Source of the DNA: Mycoplasma sp. CSL7503-lung
GTDB taxonomy: Bacteria; Bacillota_I; Bacilli_A; Mycoplasmatales; Metamycoplasmataceae
DNA: 56,490 nucleotides
NCBI RefSeq assembly: GCF_025515455.1
Contig: NZ_JAOPHP010000004.1
Location: 1-56,490, forward strand
Direction of reading: 5' to 3'
Of this stretch, positions 22,362 through 32,596 are shown in pieces; positions within the stretch are counted from its first letter, which is position 1, and every line of letters starts with the position of its first letter. The notes under the pieces were generated by a model. That model made no database searches. It saw only the letters and a program-made list of their open reading frames with translations, and was not told the origin of the DNA. The position numbers were made by a program, and so were the translations under genes.

Positions 22362-22730
22362 TTAATTATTTTTTAATAATTCATTTCCTTCTTCGTGCCC
22401 ATCGTAAACACATTCACATTCTAAATCATGTGAATCGTCCATTTTGTACATCATTTGTAAAAAGTCGGAATATTTTTCTTTAAAATCAGGCACTAATTGA
22501 TAATATAAATTATGACCTTCTTTTTTTGCGTATACTATTTCCATAGTTCTTAAATTCATTAAATGCTTAGAAATATTAGCTTGTTTAGAGTTAAATTTAT
22601 TAGCTAGTGTTAGTACATCGCATTCATTTTCATGACATGAATATAAATGTAAAATAATTTTTCTTTTAATATCCTTGGAGAATAATCCTAAAAGCGATGA
22701 TAAATCATTATTATTTGTCTTTTTGTCCAT
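22362..22730 (-). CDS. ArsR/SmtB-family transcriptional regulator
   Basis: 122 residues. A winged helix-turn-helix fits residues 12-85: KDIKRKIILHLYS, VLTLANKFNSKQANISKHLMNLRTMEIVYAKKEGHNLYYQL is the recognition helix and wing of ArsR-type repressors. The Cys pair in SCHENEC (just before the DNA-binding helices) and the C-terminal DLECECVYDGHEEG could bind a metal, as in SmtB/CadC-type sensors; this is inference. It overlaps the helicase stop by 20 bases and is the last gene of the EIIB-like/helicase/ArsR transcript. Confidence 0.85.
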   Translation of the reverse strand: MDKKTNNNDLSSLLGLFSKDIKRKIILHLYSCHENECDVLTLANKFNSKQANISKHLMNLRTMEIVYAKKEGHNLYYQLVPDFKEKYSDFLQMMYKMDDSHDLECECVYDGHEEGNELLKNN

Positions 22731-25700
22731 AATCTCCTAATTCTATTTTAAGTTTTTTTGTAATATTTCTTATTTCATTTTCGAATTCTTCATTGTTGTC
22801 TAAAAGATCTTCATCTTCTTCGGTGCCAGGAATGCCTTCGAAATTAATTCATTCATCATCTTTGTTAATATTTTCAACTATTTGGTCAATATGATTGAAG
22901 TTTTTGTTTTCTTCTTCGTTTGAGTTTGTAATAAAAGACATAGCAGAATCTATTTTTTGCTCTAGATTCAATTCCTTTTTAGTTATTTCATCATCTTTTT
23001 CTTCGAATGAATATTCTTCATTGAAGAAGTAACTTTTGTTATTTTGTAAGTCTTCTATTTCTTCAGGTTCTTCTTCATCTAAGTTTCATTCATCTTCCGG
23101 AATTTCGTAAATATCAGAATGTTTTATTTTATTTTCAATGTAATTTAATTCTTCATTTTTTGAAGTTTCGTTTTTTTCTAAATTATCAAAATTTTGTGTA
23201 GATTCAAATTTTATTTCATCATCATCATTGTTGTTCGAGTTTATTTCTTTAGTTTTTTGTGTTACAAAATCATTGTAGTTATTTTCAAATACTTCTTGAG
23301 TGTATTCCTTTTGAGATTGATTTTTAGGATTGAGTAATATATCATTGCTTATGTCGTTGCTTTTTTCTTTTTCGACAAAATTTATAAATTTTGTTTGTGA
23401 AATTGTGTTTGAACTTTTGTTACTTATTATTTTAACTTCTTCTTGATTTTCAATTTCTGTATTAATTTCTTTTGAATCTGAGTCAATATTATTTTGGTCG
23501 AAAATAAATTGAGTATTTCTTTCGTCAATTTTAATTTCATTATTATCTACATATTCATTAGAAGTATCGATATTTTTGTTTAATAAATATGAGTTTGTTA
23601 ATATTTGTGTTTGTTGCTCTGTGTTATTTTCTTCTCTTTCGAATCAAATGTTAATTAATTTTTGTTGTTCAATTCAAGAAATTGGACTAATAATAGTTAC
23701 ATCATATTTTTTGCTTTTTAAAAACCAATATTTATCTCTTATTAAAGCATATTTTTTAATACTATTATCATAATTTAATGTATCAAAAATAAATCCTTTA
23801 AAAACTCTCTTATTTTTAAGAATCATAAAATCAAAAGTTATAGACCCCACTGAATAATTTTTTAATAATTCATAATTTTGGTCATTTTTGATGGTGTGTT
23901 CAAATCTATCTATTACATATTTTTTAAATCAATCTTCATAATAGATTGTGTCGCTTTCTTGAGTTTCTTTTTGAGAATTATCTATACTTTTCAAGAAATT
24001 ACGTCTACCATCTGGGCCTGATTCTAAAAATTCTAATCAATTTTTAAATATTATAAGATCTGAAGTTGAATTTTGGGTTAATTGTATATCTTTTGAATTA
24101 ATAGTTTTTACTACTATCATTTTTGTTTTTGCTCTTGAAACAGCAACGTTTAATGCGTTTTTACCGTTTTCACGACAAATATATGTAGAACTTAATTTTG
24201 TGTTTTGGTCATATGCTACTGTGGCAATAATTAAATCAGCTTCATCACCTTGTATGTTCTCTACGTTTCTTATTAATAATTCTCTATTATTTAGTTTTTG
24301 GGCAAATAACTCGTAATTTTTCTTATCTTCAAAAATTAAATTAGTTACATAATCGCTTTGTTTAGCGTTAAAACCTAAAATTATTATTTTTTTAAAATCG
24401 TTAATATTTTCTTTTAATATTTCGATTACCTTGTTTGCTTCCGCAATATTTTTATTATCAGATCATGTACCATTTACATTATGTACTTCTATAGGTTCTT
24501 CGATATTCTCGATGTTAGAATCAACTACATCAAGATTAGATTCATAAAAATATTTTGAAGAGAAAGACATTAAAGAAGCGTAATTTGATCTATAATTTTT
24601 ATTTAAAATAGTTTGGTAAACACCCAAGGAAATTACATAATCTAATAACGATTCTACTTTACCAAAAATAGTATCATCAGTGTTTCTAGATCCAAATCAG
24701 TTGCTTGGACGCATCTGTTTTATATCTCCGGCAAGAATTTTAGTTTTTGATAAATAAAGAATTGGTAAGCCGTTTTCAATAAACATTTGACTTGATTCAT
24801 CTAAAATTGAATAATCAAATTCTTCTTTTGATCAACCAGACAAATCTGAATCCGGAGTAGCTACAACGATCGGGAATAATACTTTTATTATGTCTATATA
24901 CTCTTTTACGAACTTATATGGTTGGTAATTTTCAACTTTAACAGATTGAGCGAATTCTTTGTAACGCTTCATTTTTTCTTCGTCAAAATCATTTATTTTA
25001 CTAAAAATTATGCCGGCTACATGTTTTTTTATGTCTTCTTTTTTATAAAATGTTTGTTTAGTTCTTAATTTCTTGCTTAACTGAATTAAGTTGTTAAGTT
25101 GTTTGAAAGGACTATTATTGTTAAAAATTAATCCATCATAGTTAATTGCATTAAAGAATTTTGTTAAATCTTGTAAATTACCATTAAAGTCTGGTAGTTT
25201 TAAATTAATATCTTTAGCAATATTTTTTACATTTCAATATTTTTTCAAGAAGAACATATATTTTAGTTTATTTTCTGAGATTAATTTTTTAACATTATTC
25301 TCTAAGTTAAATTCTTCTGAAGGATAATAAATATCTTTTGGTAAATTCATTATATATTCAATATCTGTATCTAAATTAACTTTAATTTTTTTTCTATAAA
25401 GATAATAATAGGCTTTTAAAATATGGTGTATTTGAGAATTTTTAAATAACTCAGAAGCTTGAAGGACAAATTGTTTTTCGGCTTCATTAAAATTTGATTT
25501 ATCTTCTAATTTAGAATTATAATTATAATTTTCTAAGTAATCAATATATTCTTTAATAGGCTTATAAAACTCTTCTTTTCTTAGTGTTTTAGAATCGCTT
25601 AAAAATAAACAAAAACTACTTAGTACACCTAATCTTTCTTTAATAACATCTAGTGCGGCCTTTTTTTGTGAAGCAACAACGGCTGTTAATTCATAAAATA

Positions 25701-26754
25701 ATATATTTGAAATAAGATTAATTATTGTTTCTGATTTTCCTGTACCAGGAGGACCTCATATAACTGTATTTTGCAATAGTGATGAAAAAATAGCAGTATC
25801 TTGAGAATTGTTTGTTTTTGTTATGTTTCTAAGGGTGTAATTGTCGGTGTAAAAACGATTGTTTATAGTATTTCTATATTTATTTTTATTAAATTCCACA
25901 TTTATAATAGAATCAATTTCGTTATTTTCGATAATTTCTTTCATTCTATTTCTTGAATAGCCACCCGAAGGCATAAAAATACCTAAAATAGTACCGGGAT
26001 AAAATATAATATTTTCATTTGTTATTTTTTCGGGATCGATATTTGTGAATTTGTCAAAATCATGTATTGGAAGTTGATATAAATCTTGCCAATCGTATTT
26101 TATTTTATTTCTTAAGTCATAAATTGTAAATTCTTCAAAATTTTCATCAAGTTTAATTTGAAATCCTTGAGCATTTAATCAAAAAATTAATTTTTCGTTA
26201 ATTTTAATTCCGCCTTTACTTCTTAAGAAAGGTTTGTTATTTCTGTTGATTATCTCTACTTCTTTAAGGAATAAAGGCGCATAAACTGCCTTTTCATCTT
26301 TTCTTAATCTAACAAATAAAAAACCAATATGTAAAGATCAAACATTACTTTCATCAAGTATTTCATTTACCTTTAATTTAAGTTCATTTCAACTTCTTAA
26401 TGATTTTTGATATCTTTTGCTTAATTCATTGATGATTTTTTGTTGAGCAACTTTAAGTTCAACTTCATCGCCAATTTCATTAAAAGCAAAATTGGTTTTA
26501 TTTTGGTTTACCAATATATGATTAATTTCTTCAATGCTATTTGCATAAGATATTTTTGTTATTAAATTATTTATTTTGTCATTAATTAAGCTGATTTCGA
26601 AATCTTTGTTTTTGATTAGTCTATTAAAATCATCGTTTTTTAATATTTTGAAAATATCAAAATATTTTCTATTATCAACAATAGTAAAAATGGATGCATC
26701 ATTTTGTAATACATCTAACATATTATCTAAAATAACTTGATATTTATTTTGCAT
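22711..26754 (-). CDS. SF1 (UPF1/DNA2-like) helicase with long acidic C-terminal tail
   Basis: 1347 residues. A helical N-terminal region of about 250 residues precedes the ATPase core. Walker A is WGPPGTGKSETI (about residue 335), Walker B-like ILDESSQM, then GDIKQMRPS, NKNYRS, an IQGDEADLIIAT motif and NVAVSRAKTKM, which together make a superfamily 1 helicase of the UPF1/DNA2 type. An endonuclease-like part (DGRRNFL to IISPISWIEQQK) follows. The last 330 or so residues are very rich in Glu, Asp and Asn and look disordered. The ATG has a good AAGGAG site and overlaps the EIIB-like gene by 11 bases. Role likely in nucleic-acid repair or RNA processing; the substrate is unknown. Confidence 0.85.
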
Positions 26755-27109
26755 TATTAATCTCCTTTAAAACAAATTCATAGAAAATTTTTGAAAATTC
26801 CCCAAGTATTAATGAAATAGAATTACTTTTTAAAAATACACCTGTTATTCCTTTTGTATTTTTTAATTCTTCTGCATTAATTATTTTAGAATTTTTAATA
26901 TGTAAATTAACTCTTGAAGGTTTTAAATCTAAACTAGTAATATTTTTTTTACCACCTAAATTTTTTACAACATCATCAAGTTTGAATGGTAAGTAATCTA
27001 ATTGAAAAAAAGTATTAGCTGGTTTTTTAGCTTGTTTTTTTCATTTAATTCATATTAAACCGAAAGATATTACGGTATAAAAAATTAATTTTAATTTATT
27101 TTTAATCAT
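26744..27109 (-). CDS. PTS EIIB-like protein lacking the phosphorylated Cys
   Basis: 121 residues with one N-terminal membrane segment (LIFYTVISFGLIWIKW, about residues 7-22). The rest aligns with glucose-family EIIB: LDDVVKNLGGKKNITSLDLKPSRVNLHI, then GITGVFLKSNSISLILG. The usual phosphorylation motif DxCxTRLRV reads DLKPSRVNL, so the active-site Cys is Lys and phosphotransfer cannot occur. The start ATG lies at the expected transcription start of TATAAT (27122-27117), indicating a leaderless message. The gene has a TGA tryptophan codon and overlaps the helicase gene by 11 bases. It may be a membrane-tethered sensor or scaffold. Confidence 0.65.
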
Positions 27110-27116
27110 GCTTTTA

Positions 27117-27122
27117 ATTATA
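27117..27122 (-). promoter_or_regulatory. -10 box of the EIIB-like/helicase/ArsR operon
   Basis: TATAAT on the minus strand; the start codon begins 7 bases downstream, so the transcript appears leaderless. Confidence 0.6.
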
Positions 27123-27237
27123 CTTTAATATATAAAATATATTAATATAAATTAACATTAGTGCTCATTTAAGGTTTTTTATAATTTTTTTATTAAAAAT
27201 AACAAAGTACTTTTTTAATATTAATTTTTTTATTATT

Positions 27238-27246
27238 TGCTATACT
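27238..27246 (+). promoter_or_regulatory. Extended -10 promoter of degV
   Basis: TGCTATACT (TG, one base, TATACT) ends 6 bases before the ATG at 27253. A leaderless start is expected. It forms a divergent promoter pair with the EIIB-like operon. Confidence 0.6.
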
Positions 27247-27252
27247 TATCAT

Positions 27253-28107
27253 ATGAAAAAATTAGGAATTATTTTAGATTCATTTTCTTGCATGTCAATT
27301 ACTGAAGCAAATGAAAAAGGGTATGGTTTTTTACCTTTAGAAATTCAATTTAATAATAAAATATACTATGATACAGGAGAAAATAACGAAACAATACTTA
27401 AAGAATATGACAAAAAAGATCTTGTTATAAAAACTTCTTCACCTAGTTTAGGTTTTATGACGGAAGTTTTTGAAAAGTTATCTAAAGAGTTTGATGAAGT
27501 TGTTTATTTAGGTATTTCATCACATATGTCAAGTACCATTCAACACGCTAGAAATATTGCTCAAAAATTAAAAAATGTGTTTATAATGGAAACTCATTTA
27601 TTTAATACTCAATTAGTTAGAGTTGCTGAACATATAAAATGACTTTATGAACAAAAAGATTTTAAAATAAATGATTTATTTGAAAAGGTTAACGAAATTA
27701 ATGAAACTTCAAAAACATATTTTGTTCCAAAAGCTCTAGAAAATCTTATAAAAAGCGGTAGACTTAGTTCTATTAAGAAGTTTATTTTAAGCAAGGTTAA
27801 AATCTTCCCAATTTTTGAATATAAGGAAGATGGTACAATTAGTCCTCATTCTATTAAATTAACTTTTAAAAATGCTCTTAACAAAGCTTATGGATTAACA
27901 AATAGTTTTATTGACAAAATGAAAGAATTAGATCCTAAAACTAAATTTTACTTAGATATCGTTCATGGTTTAGATAAAGAAGCTAATGATTTTGTTAATT
28001 CTCAAGAACAATTGCAACCTTCAACAAAAAACTACTTACCATTAAGTATTGCTGCACATACAGGTAATGAGGCAATTGGGATTTCTATAATGCCTGAATT
28101 AAAGTAA
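27253..28107 (+). CDS. degV: DegV-family fatty-acid-binding protein
   Basis: 284 residues, usual length for the family. DegV-type features: KLGIILDSFSCMS at the start (as in VKIVTDSTSDLS), LPLEIQF, IKTSSPSLGFMTEVFEKL, VVYLGISSHMSSTIQHA, ENLIKSGRLSSIKK, and the C-terminal HTGNEAIGISI. These proteins bind fatty acids and present them to the FakA kinase; no FakA gene is in the window. Three bases separate it from the small membrane protein gene downstream. Confidence 0.9.
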
Positions 28108-28110
28108 TTT

Positions 28111-28311
28111 ATGAAAAAAAATAAAAATAAAATTGAAAAACAATTTACTAAAGTTATTGAAGAAGTAATCAGTGAAAACCATTTACCCATTGAAGAAATA
28201 AAAAAATATAATAAAAATAAAATTATTTATATAATTGCACTATTGTCTTTTATAGCCGTTTTAGCTTTAATAGGTGTTGTTGTGTATTTGATTTTTTTAA
28301 CTGAAAAATAA
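28111..28311 (+). CDS. Small single-pass membrane protein, unknown function
   Basis: 66 residues. A charged, Lys-rich N-terminal half (about residues 1-37) is followed by one strongly hydrophobic helix IIYIIALLSFIAVLALIGVVVYLIF (split here by description: roughly residues 38-63) and the end LTEK. It starts 3 bases after degV with no clear ribosome-binding site, so it is probably coupled to degV translation. A terminator overlaps its stop codon. Confidence 0.65.
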   Translation: MKKNKNKIEKQFTKVIEEVISENHLPIEEIKKYNKNKIIYIIALLSFIAVLALIGVVVYLIFLTEK

Positions 28312-28345
28312 AAAAAGATTAGATTGTATATTTCTAATCTTTTTT
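28311..28345. terminator. Bidirectional terminator
   Basis: Perfect 13-bp stem AAAAAAGATTAGA (28311-28323) and TCTAATCTTTTTT (28333-28345). It ends the degV transcript and the opposing methyltransferase gene, whose stop codon lies inside the second arm. Confidence 0.9.
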
Positions 28346-29650
28346 TAAATAAGTAATTGACTCAATATGTTCTGTATTTGGAAACATATCAAAACCTTGC
28401 ATAAAATTAATTTTATAATTTAATTTTTGCAATAATTTTAGGTCTCTAACTAGACTTTTAGGATCACAGGACATATAAATTATTTCTTTAATTTTTTTAG
28501 TTTCAAATCATTGAATCATACCTTCGTTTAATCCACTTCTTGGAGGGTCAACTATTATTAATGAATCTTCAAGATTAATTTTTTTAGCCTTAGATTCGAT
28601 TATTTTAAAAGCATCTCCGGAATAATATGCACCATTCACATTATTAATTTGTTTATTTTGATTGGCTAAATCTATAGAGTTTTTATCTATATCCACACCT
28701 ATTATTCGTTGATTATCAGTTGCAACGAGTTGAGAAATTACTCCAACACCGCAAAATAAGTCTATTAGTATTTTTTTATTTGAATTTAAATTAATTTCTT
28801 TTATTTTGTTAAACATTAACGATGAAACAAAACTATTTACTTGAAAAAAATTAGTTGGATTTACAAGAAATTGTTTATCATTAATTCGCATTTTTAAAGG
28901 ACTAACATTGATTAATTTTATGTATTTGTTTTCTAGTTTTAAAAATAATTGATTAATAACATTTGTATTTTTTAGTTCTTCAATTAGGTTTTTGTCTAAA
29001 TTAAAAAAATTAGTAATTTCAATTATTATTTGTAACTTGTTATTCTCTCCAATTCTAACTGTTAGTTCCTTAAAAAATCACTTATTTTGACTGTTTGAGT
29101 AATATTTTTTAATTAGTTCAACTATTTGTTTAATTTCAAATTCTAATTTTCTATCAATTAAAATTAATTCTTGATCTAGTTTTATAATTTTGTTACTTCT
29201 TCTTTGGTATTGACCTATGTCAATATTATCTAAAGTTATCAAAAAAGGAAATCTTGCTTTATTTCTATAATTTTTAGTAACTGGAGAACATATGAAATCA
29301 TATATTAGTTTATCTTCAATATCTAAATTTCATTTAATTAATTTATAAAAATACTGACTTTTAAATTCGATTTGTTTGCTATACTCTAAATTCACTAATG
29401 AAGCATTATTATATTGAAGATACTGTTTATCTTTCAACCTATAACTTGATTTTTTTATAAATTCAACAACTTCTCCGAATGCATATTTCGAATAAACTTG
29501 ATTCAACTTAATTTTAGCAACTTCTCCTGGTAAAAAGTTTGGGACAAAAATACTGTATTTTTCAAATCTTGTAGCTCCATATCCTTCATAGGTTATTTCG
29601 CTACATTCAATTTCTAAAATATCATCTTTTAAAAAGTTATTCATTTTCAT
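28334..29650 (-). CDS. TrmA/RlmD-family RNA (uracil-5-)-methyltransferase without Fe-S cysteines
   Basis: 438 residues. An N-terminal TRAM-like domain (to about residue 65), a central RNA-binding region and a C-terminal SAM-dependent methyltransferase domain. SAM motif LIDLFCGVGVISQLV, the VDPPRSGLN motif and the catalytic YMSCDPKSL are intact, so methylation of a uracil at C5 in rRNA or tRNA is likely. In RlmD a C-x5-C-x2-C set holds a 4Fe-4S cluster; here that stretch reads DKQYLQYNNASLVNLEY and has no Cys. The fourth ligand position is also lost (QELILI). Which uracil is modified cannot be told. The start overlaps the rsmD end; ATG 29644 is an alternative. Confidence 0.82.
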
Positions 29651-30185
29651 AACAAATATATAAAATATCTATCCTTCCGTATCTTTTTTGTTTAAAAATT
29701 CTAAATTTATTCGGGATAATTATTTCATTTATTTTATTTGTTTCTAGTATTATTTCACCATTTGAGTTTAATAAAGATTTTTCGCTAATTTTTTCTAAAA
29801 CATTATTTACAAGTTGATATTCATTGTACGGAGCATCTAAAAAAATAAAATCAAAAGAGTCACTGTTTTTATTTAAAAAATCAGTCGCATCAATATTTAA
29901 AGTTCTTACACTATTAATTTTTAATGAGTTAATATTAGAAGTTAATGTTTTATAAACTTCTCTGTTTTTTTCAATGGCAACTGCTTTTGTTGCGCCTCTA
30001 CTTATAGCTTCGATAGATAAAGCTCCGGAACCTGAAAACAAATCAAGCACATTTTTATCAATAATTTTAAATTGTATAGATGAAAAAATAGCCTCTCTAA
30101 CTTTATTTGTTGTAGGTCTAGTTATTTTTAAGTCCGGCTCTTGTATTAGTCTATTTTTATAAATTCCACTTATTATTCTTAACAT
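29637..30185 (-). CDS. rsmD: 16S rRNA (guanine966-N2)-methyltransferase RsmD
   Basis: 182 residues, as usual for the family. MLRIISGIYKNR at the start, TRPTTNKVREAIFSSIQ, the SAM-binding VLDLFSGSGALSIEAISRG and the catalytic FIFLDAPY (DPPY class) are all present. It methylates the 2-amino group of G966 in 16S rRNA during 30S assembly. AAGGAG precedes the ATG and a TATTATAAT box lies further upstream. Its 3' end overlaps the TrmA-family gene by 14 bases. Confidence 0.93.
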   Translation of the reverse strand: MLRIISGIYKNRLIQEPDLKITRPTTNKVREAIFSSIQFKIIDKNVLDLFSGSGALSIEAISRGATKAVAIEKNREVYKTLTSNINSLKINSVRTLNIDATDFLNKNSDSFDFIFLDAPYNEYQLVNNVLEKISEKSLLNSNGEIILETNKINEIIIPNKFRIFKQKRYGRIDILYICYENE

Positions 30186-30247
30186 ATTAAACTCCTTGTA
30201 TAAGTATTATAATATATATACTTATTTTAGTATATTTTATTTTATTA

Positions 30248-30253
30248 TATAAT
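30248..30253 (+). promoter_or_regulatory. -10 box of the RNase J gene
   Basis: TATAAT about 64 bases before the ATG, with a TAGGAGAT ribosome-binding site at 30306-30313. This gene has a conventional leader, unlike several neighbours. Confidence 0.5.
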
Positions 30254-30316
30254 AGTATTAGTACTTAAAATTAAAGTATTATTCATTTTTTCAAATTTAA
30301 TAATTTAGGAGATTTC

Positions 30317-32206
30317 ATGCTATCAAAAAAAGAAAAAACACCAACAAAATTGATAGCTTTAGGTGGTTTTCAGGAAATTGGAAAATCAACTTTAGTTATT
30401 GATCATGAAGATCATATTTTTGTAGTTGATGCAGGTATAAAGTTTGCTGATACTTTTAACACAGGTGTCAAAGGTATAATACCTAACTATGAATACTTAA
30501 ACCAAGAAAACAAAATAATTGAAGGTTTATTCATAACACATGGTCACGAAGATCATATTGGTGGTGTAATTTATTTAGTTAAACAAACAAATTTAAACAA
30601 AATATTTGCACCAAGAATTGCAATTCAATATTTAAAACTTAAATTTGAAGAGCAACGCATTAATAAAAAAATAGAATTTATAGAAATAGAAAAAAGTGCC
30701 GTATATAAGTTTGAAAATAATTGTAAAGTAGATTTTTGAACAGCACAACATTCTATTCCTGATGCTTTTGGGGTTAGAATAACTACACCAAACGGTAGTG
30801 TAATGTGTACTGGTGATTTTAGGTTTGATTATACACCAATAGGTAACTATACTGATTTTGCCCGTCTAGATCAAATTGGTAAAGAAGGCTTAACGGCATT
30901 ATTATCTGATTCTACTAATGCGATGAGACCAAACCATTCGCCTTCTGAAAGTGATATTTTAAATGATATAGAAAGCATTATGGTTAACGCTAAGAAAAAA
31001 TTAATAATTACAACTTTCGCATCTAATTTAACTAGAGTTAAAGTTATTATTGAACTTGCTGAAAAATTAGGTAAAAAAGTTATCACTTTTGGGCGTTCAA
31101 TGATTCAAGGTGTTAAAATAGGTAGAAAATTAGGTTATATAAACGTTGGTGATGATGTTTTAATTGAAAAAAAACAATTAGCAACAGTAAAGGATCAAGA
31201 TTTAGTTATTTTGACAACAGGTTCTCAAGGGGAACAACTTGCCGCTTTATCAAGGATGAGTTATGGTAAACATGCAAGCGTTAAAATAACAAAAAATGAT
31301 ACAGTTATTTTTTCGTCTAGTCCAATTCCTGGAAATAGAATGGTTGTAGAACTTTTAATTAATAGACTTTATAAATTAGGCGCAATCATAAAAGAAAATG
31401 GTGTGGACGGTTATTTACACACTTCCGGGCATGCGTACAAATGAGAACACGATAAAATTTTTCAGCTAACTAAACCTAAATACTTTTTACCATATCATGG
31501 TGAATATCGTATGAGTGTTGCCCATGGTAATACTGCGAAAGAAAATGGAGTTAAAGATTCTAATGTAATTATTTTTGACAAAGGCGTAGTCTATGAAATG
31601 TTGGATGAAGAAATTTACAAAACAAATCAAAAGGTAAATTACGGACCGGTTTATATTGATGGTCATACAGTTTTAACTACTAGTTCAGAGACATTAAAAG
31701 AACGTGAAACATTAAAAAAATCTGGTTTTGTAAATATTATTTTCTATATTGATAAAGAAAATAATAATATTGTTTCTAGACCTCAAATAATAACTCGTGG
31801 TAGTTTCTTTGTAAAAACTTCCAAAAATTTAGTTGAAGAAGCAAAAAGGGTAAGTAATGGTGCAGTTTTACATCAAATTAAGAATATAAAAGATTGAACA
31901 AAAGAAGATTTAGAAAAAATCATTATTGATCGTTTAAGTTCATTGTTCTATAAAGAAAAAAGAAGAAATCCTATTATAATTCCTACTATTATTTTTACAG
32001 ATGAAAAACCTGATTCTGAATTAATAACTAAAAAAATAAAATTTACAAATAATAGAAATTCACAACCTCAAGAAGAAGTTAAAAACATTAAAACAAATAA
32101 AAGAATTTCAAATAAACAAAAAGAAATGTTACTCGAAATTAAAAATGAAATATTCGGAAACGTTGATGTTGAAGATGATTTAATTGATGAAGACGACGAA
32201 GTTTAA
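30317..32206 (+). CDS. rnj: Ribonuclease J
   Basis: 629 residues. The metallo-beta-lactamase core holds VVDAGIKFAD and HGHEDHIGG (His75, His77, Asp79, His80), then WTAQHSIPDAFG, the CTGDFRFDYTP loop and a beta-CASP domain with LLSDSTNA, TFASNLTRV, TTGSQGE and HTSGHA. Next comes PKYFLPYHGEYRM. The C-terminal domain continues to about residue 545. A Lys/Glu/Asp-rich tail of about 85 residues with an acidic end (VDVEDDLIDEDDEV) goes beyond the usual length. RNase J gives 5'-to-3' exonuclease and endonuclease activity in mRNA decay and rRNA maturation. It stands alone, divergent from rsmD. Confidence 0.95.
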
Positions 32207-32218
32207 TTATGATGAAAT

Positions 32219-32243
32219 AGTGACTATTTAGTCGCTTTTTTTA
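32219..32243 (+). terminator. Terminator of the RNase J gene
   Basis: Stem AGTGACT/AGTCGCT (with one G-U pair) followed by seven T, 13 bases after the stop. Between here and 32540 I find no gene; the only structure is an 8-bp perfect inverted repeat TCATCAAA/TTTGATGA at 32341-32361. Confidence 0.7.
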
Positions 32244-32540
32244 AACTGTTTTTTTGAATAAAAAAATGATTTATTTTTGTTATGAATATTAAAATGCATA
32301 AATGTGGTAAAAAACATTTTTTATAACGTGAAAATATTTTTCATCAAACTAACTTTGATGACGAAAATTACTATATTTTAGGCATAAAAGATTTTTTTAA
32401 CATATTAATTCAAAAACTGAATAAAAAAAAGCTAATCTAAAATCATATCAAAATTTAGGTATAAAAAAATATTTTTTTAAAGTATTTTTTTTATTTAATT
32501 TTTTTTAAAAAAAGACGTCTAAATATTGTATTATATATTA

Positions 32541-32565
32541 ACCCGTTGCGGTGGTTGCAAAGGGT
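32541..32565 (+). promoter_or_regulatory. GC-rich hairpin in the nrdFIE leader
   Basis: A stem of ACCC/GGGT and TTGC/GCAA separated by a G-A mismatch, with loop GGTGGTT, stands out from the AT-rich surroundings. It lies right after a TTATATATT -10-like stretch and about 30 bases before the nrdF ribosome-binding site. It may be an operator or a 5'-end RNA element. Confidence 0.4.
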
Positions 32566-32596
32566 ATATGAAGTCAAAATATGAGGAGCAATAAAA

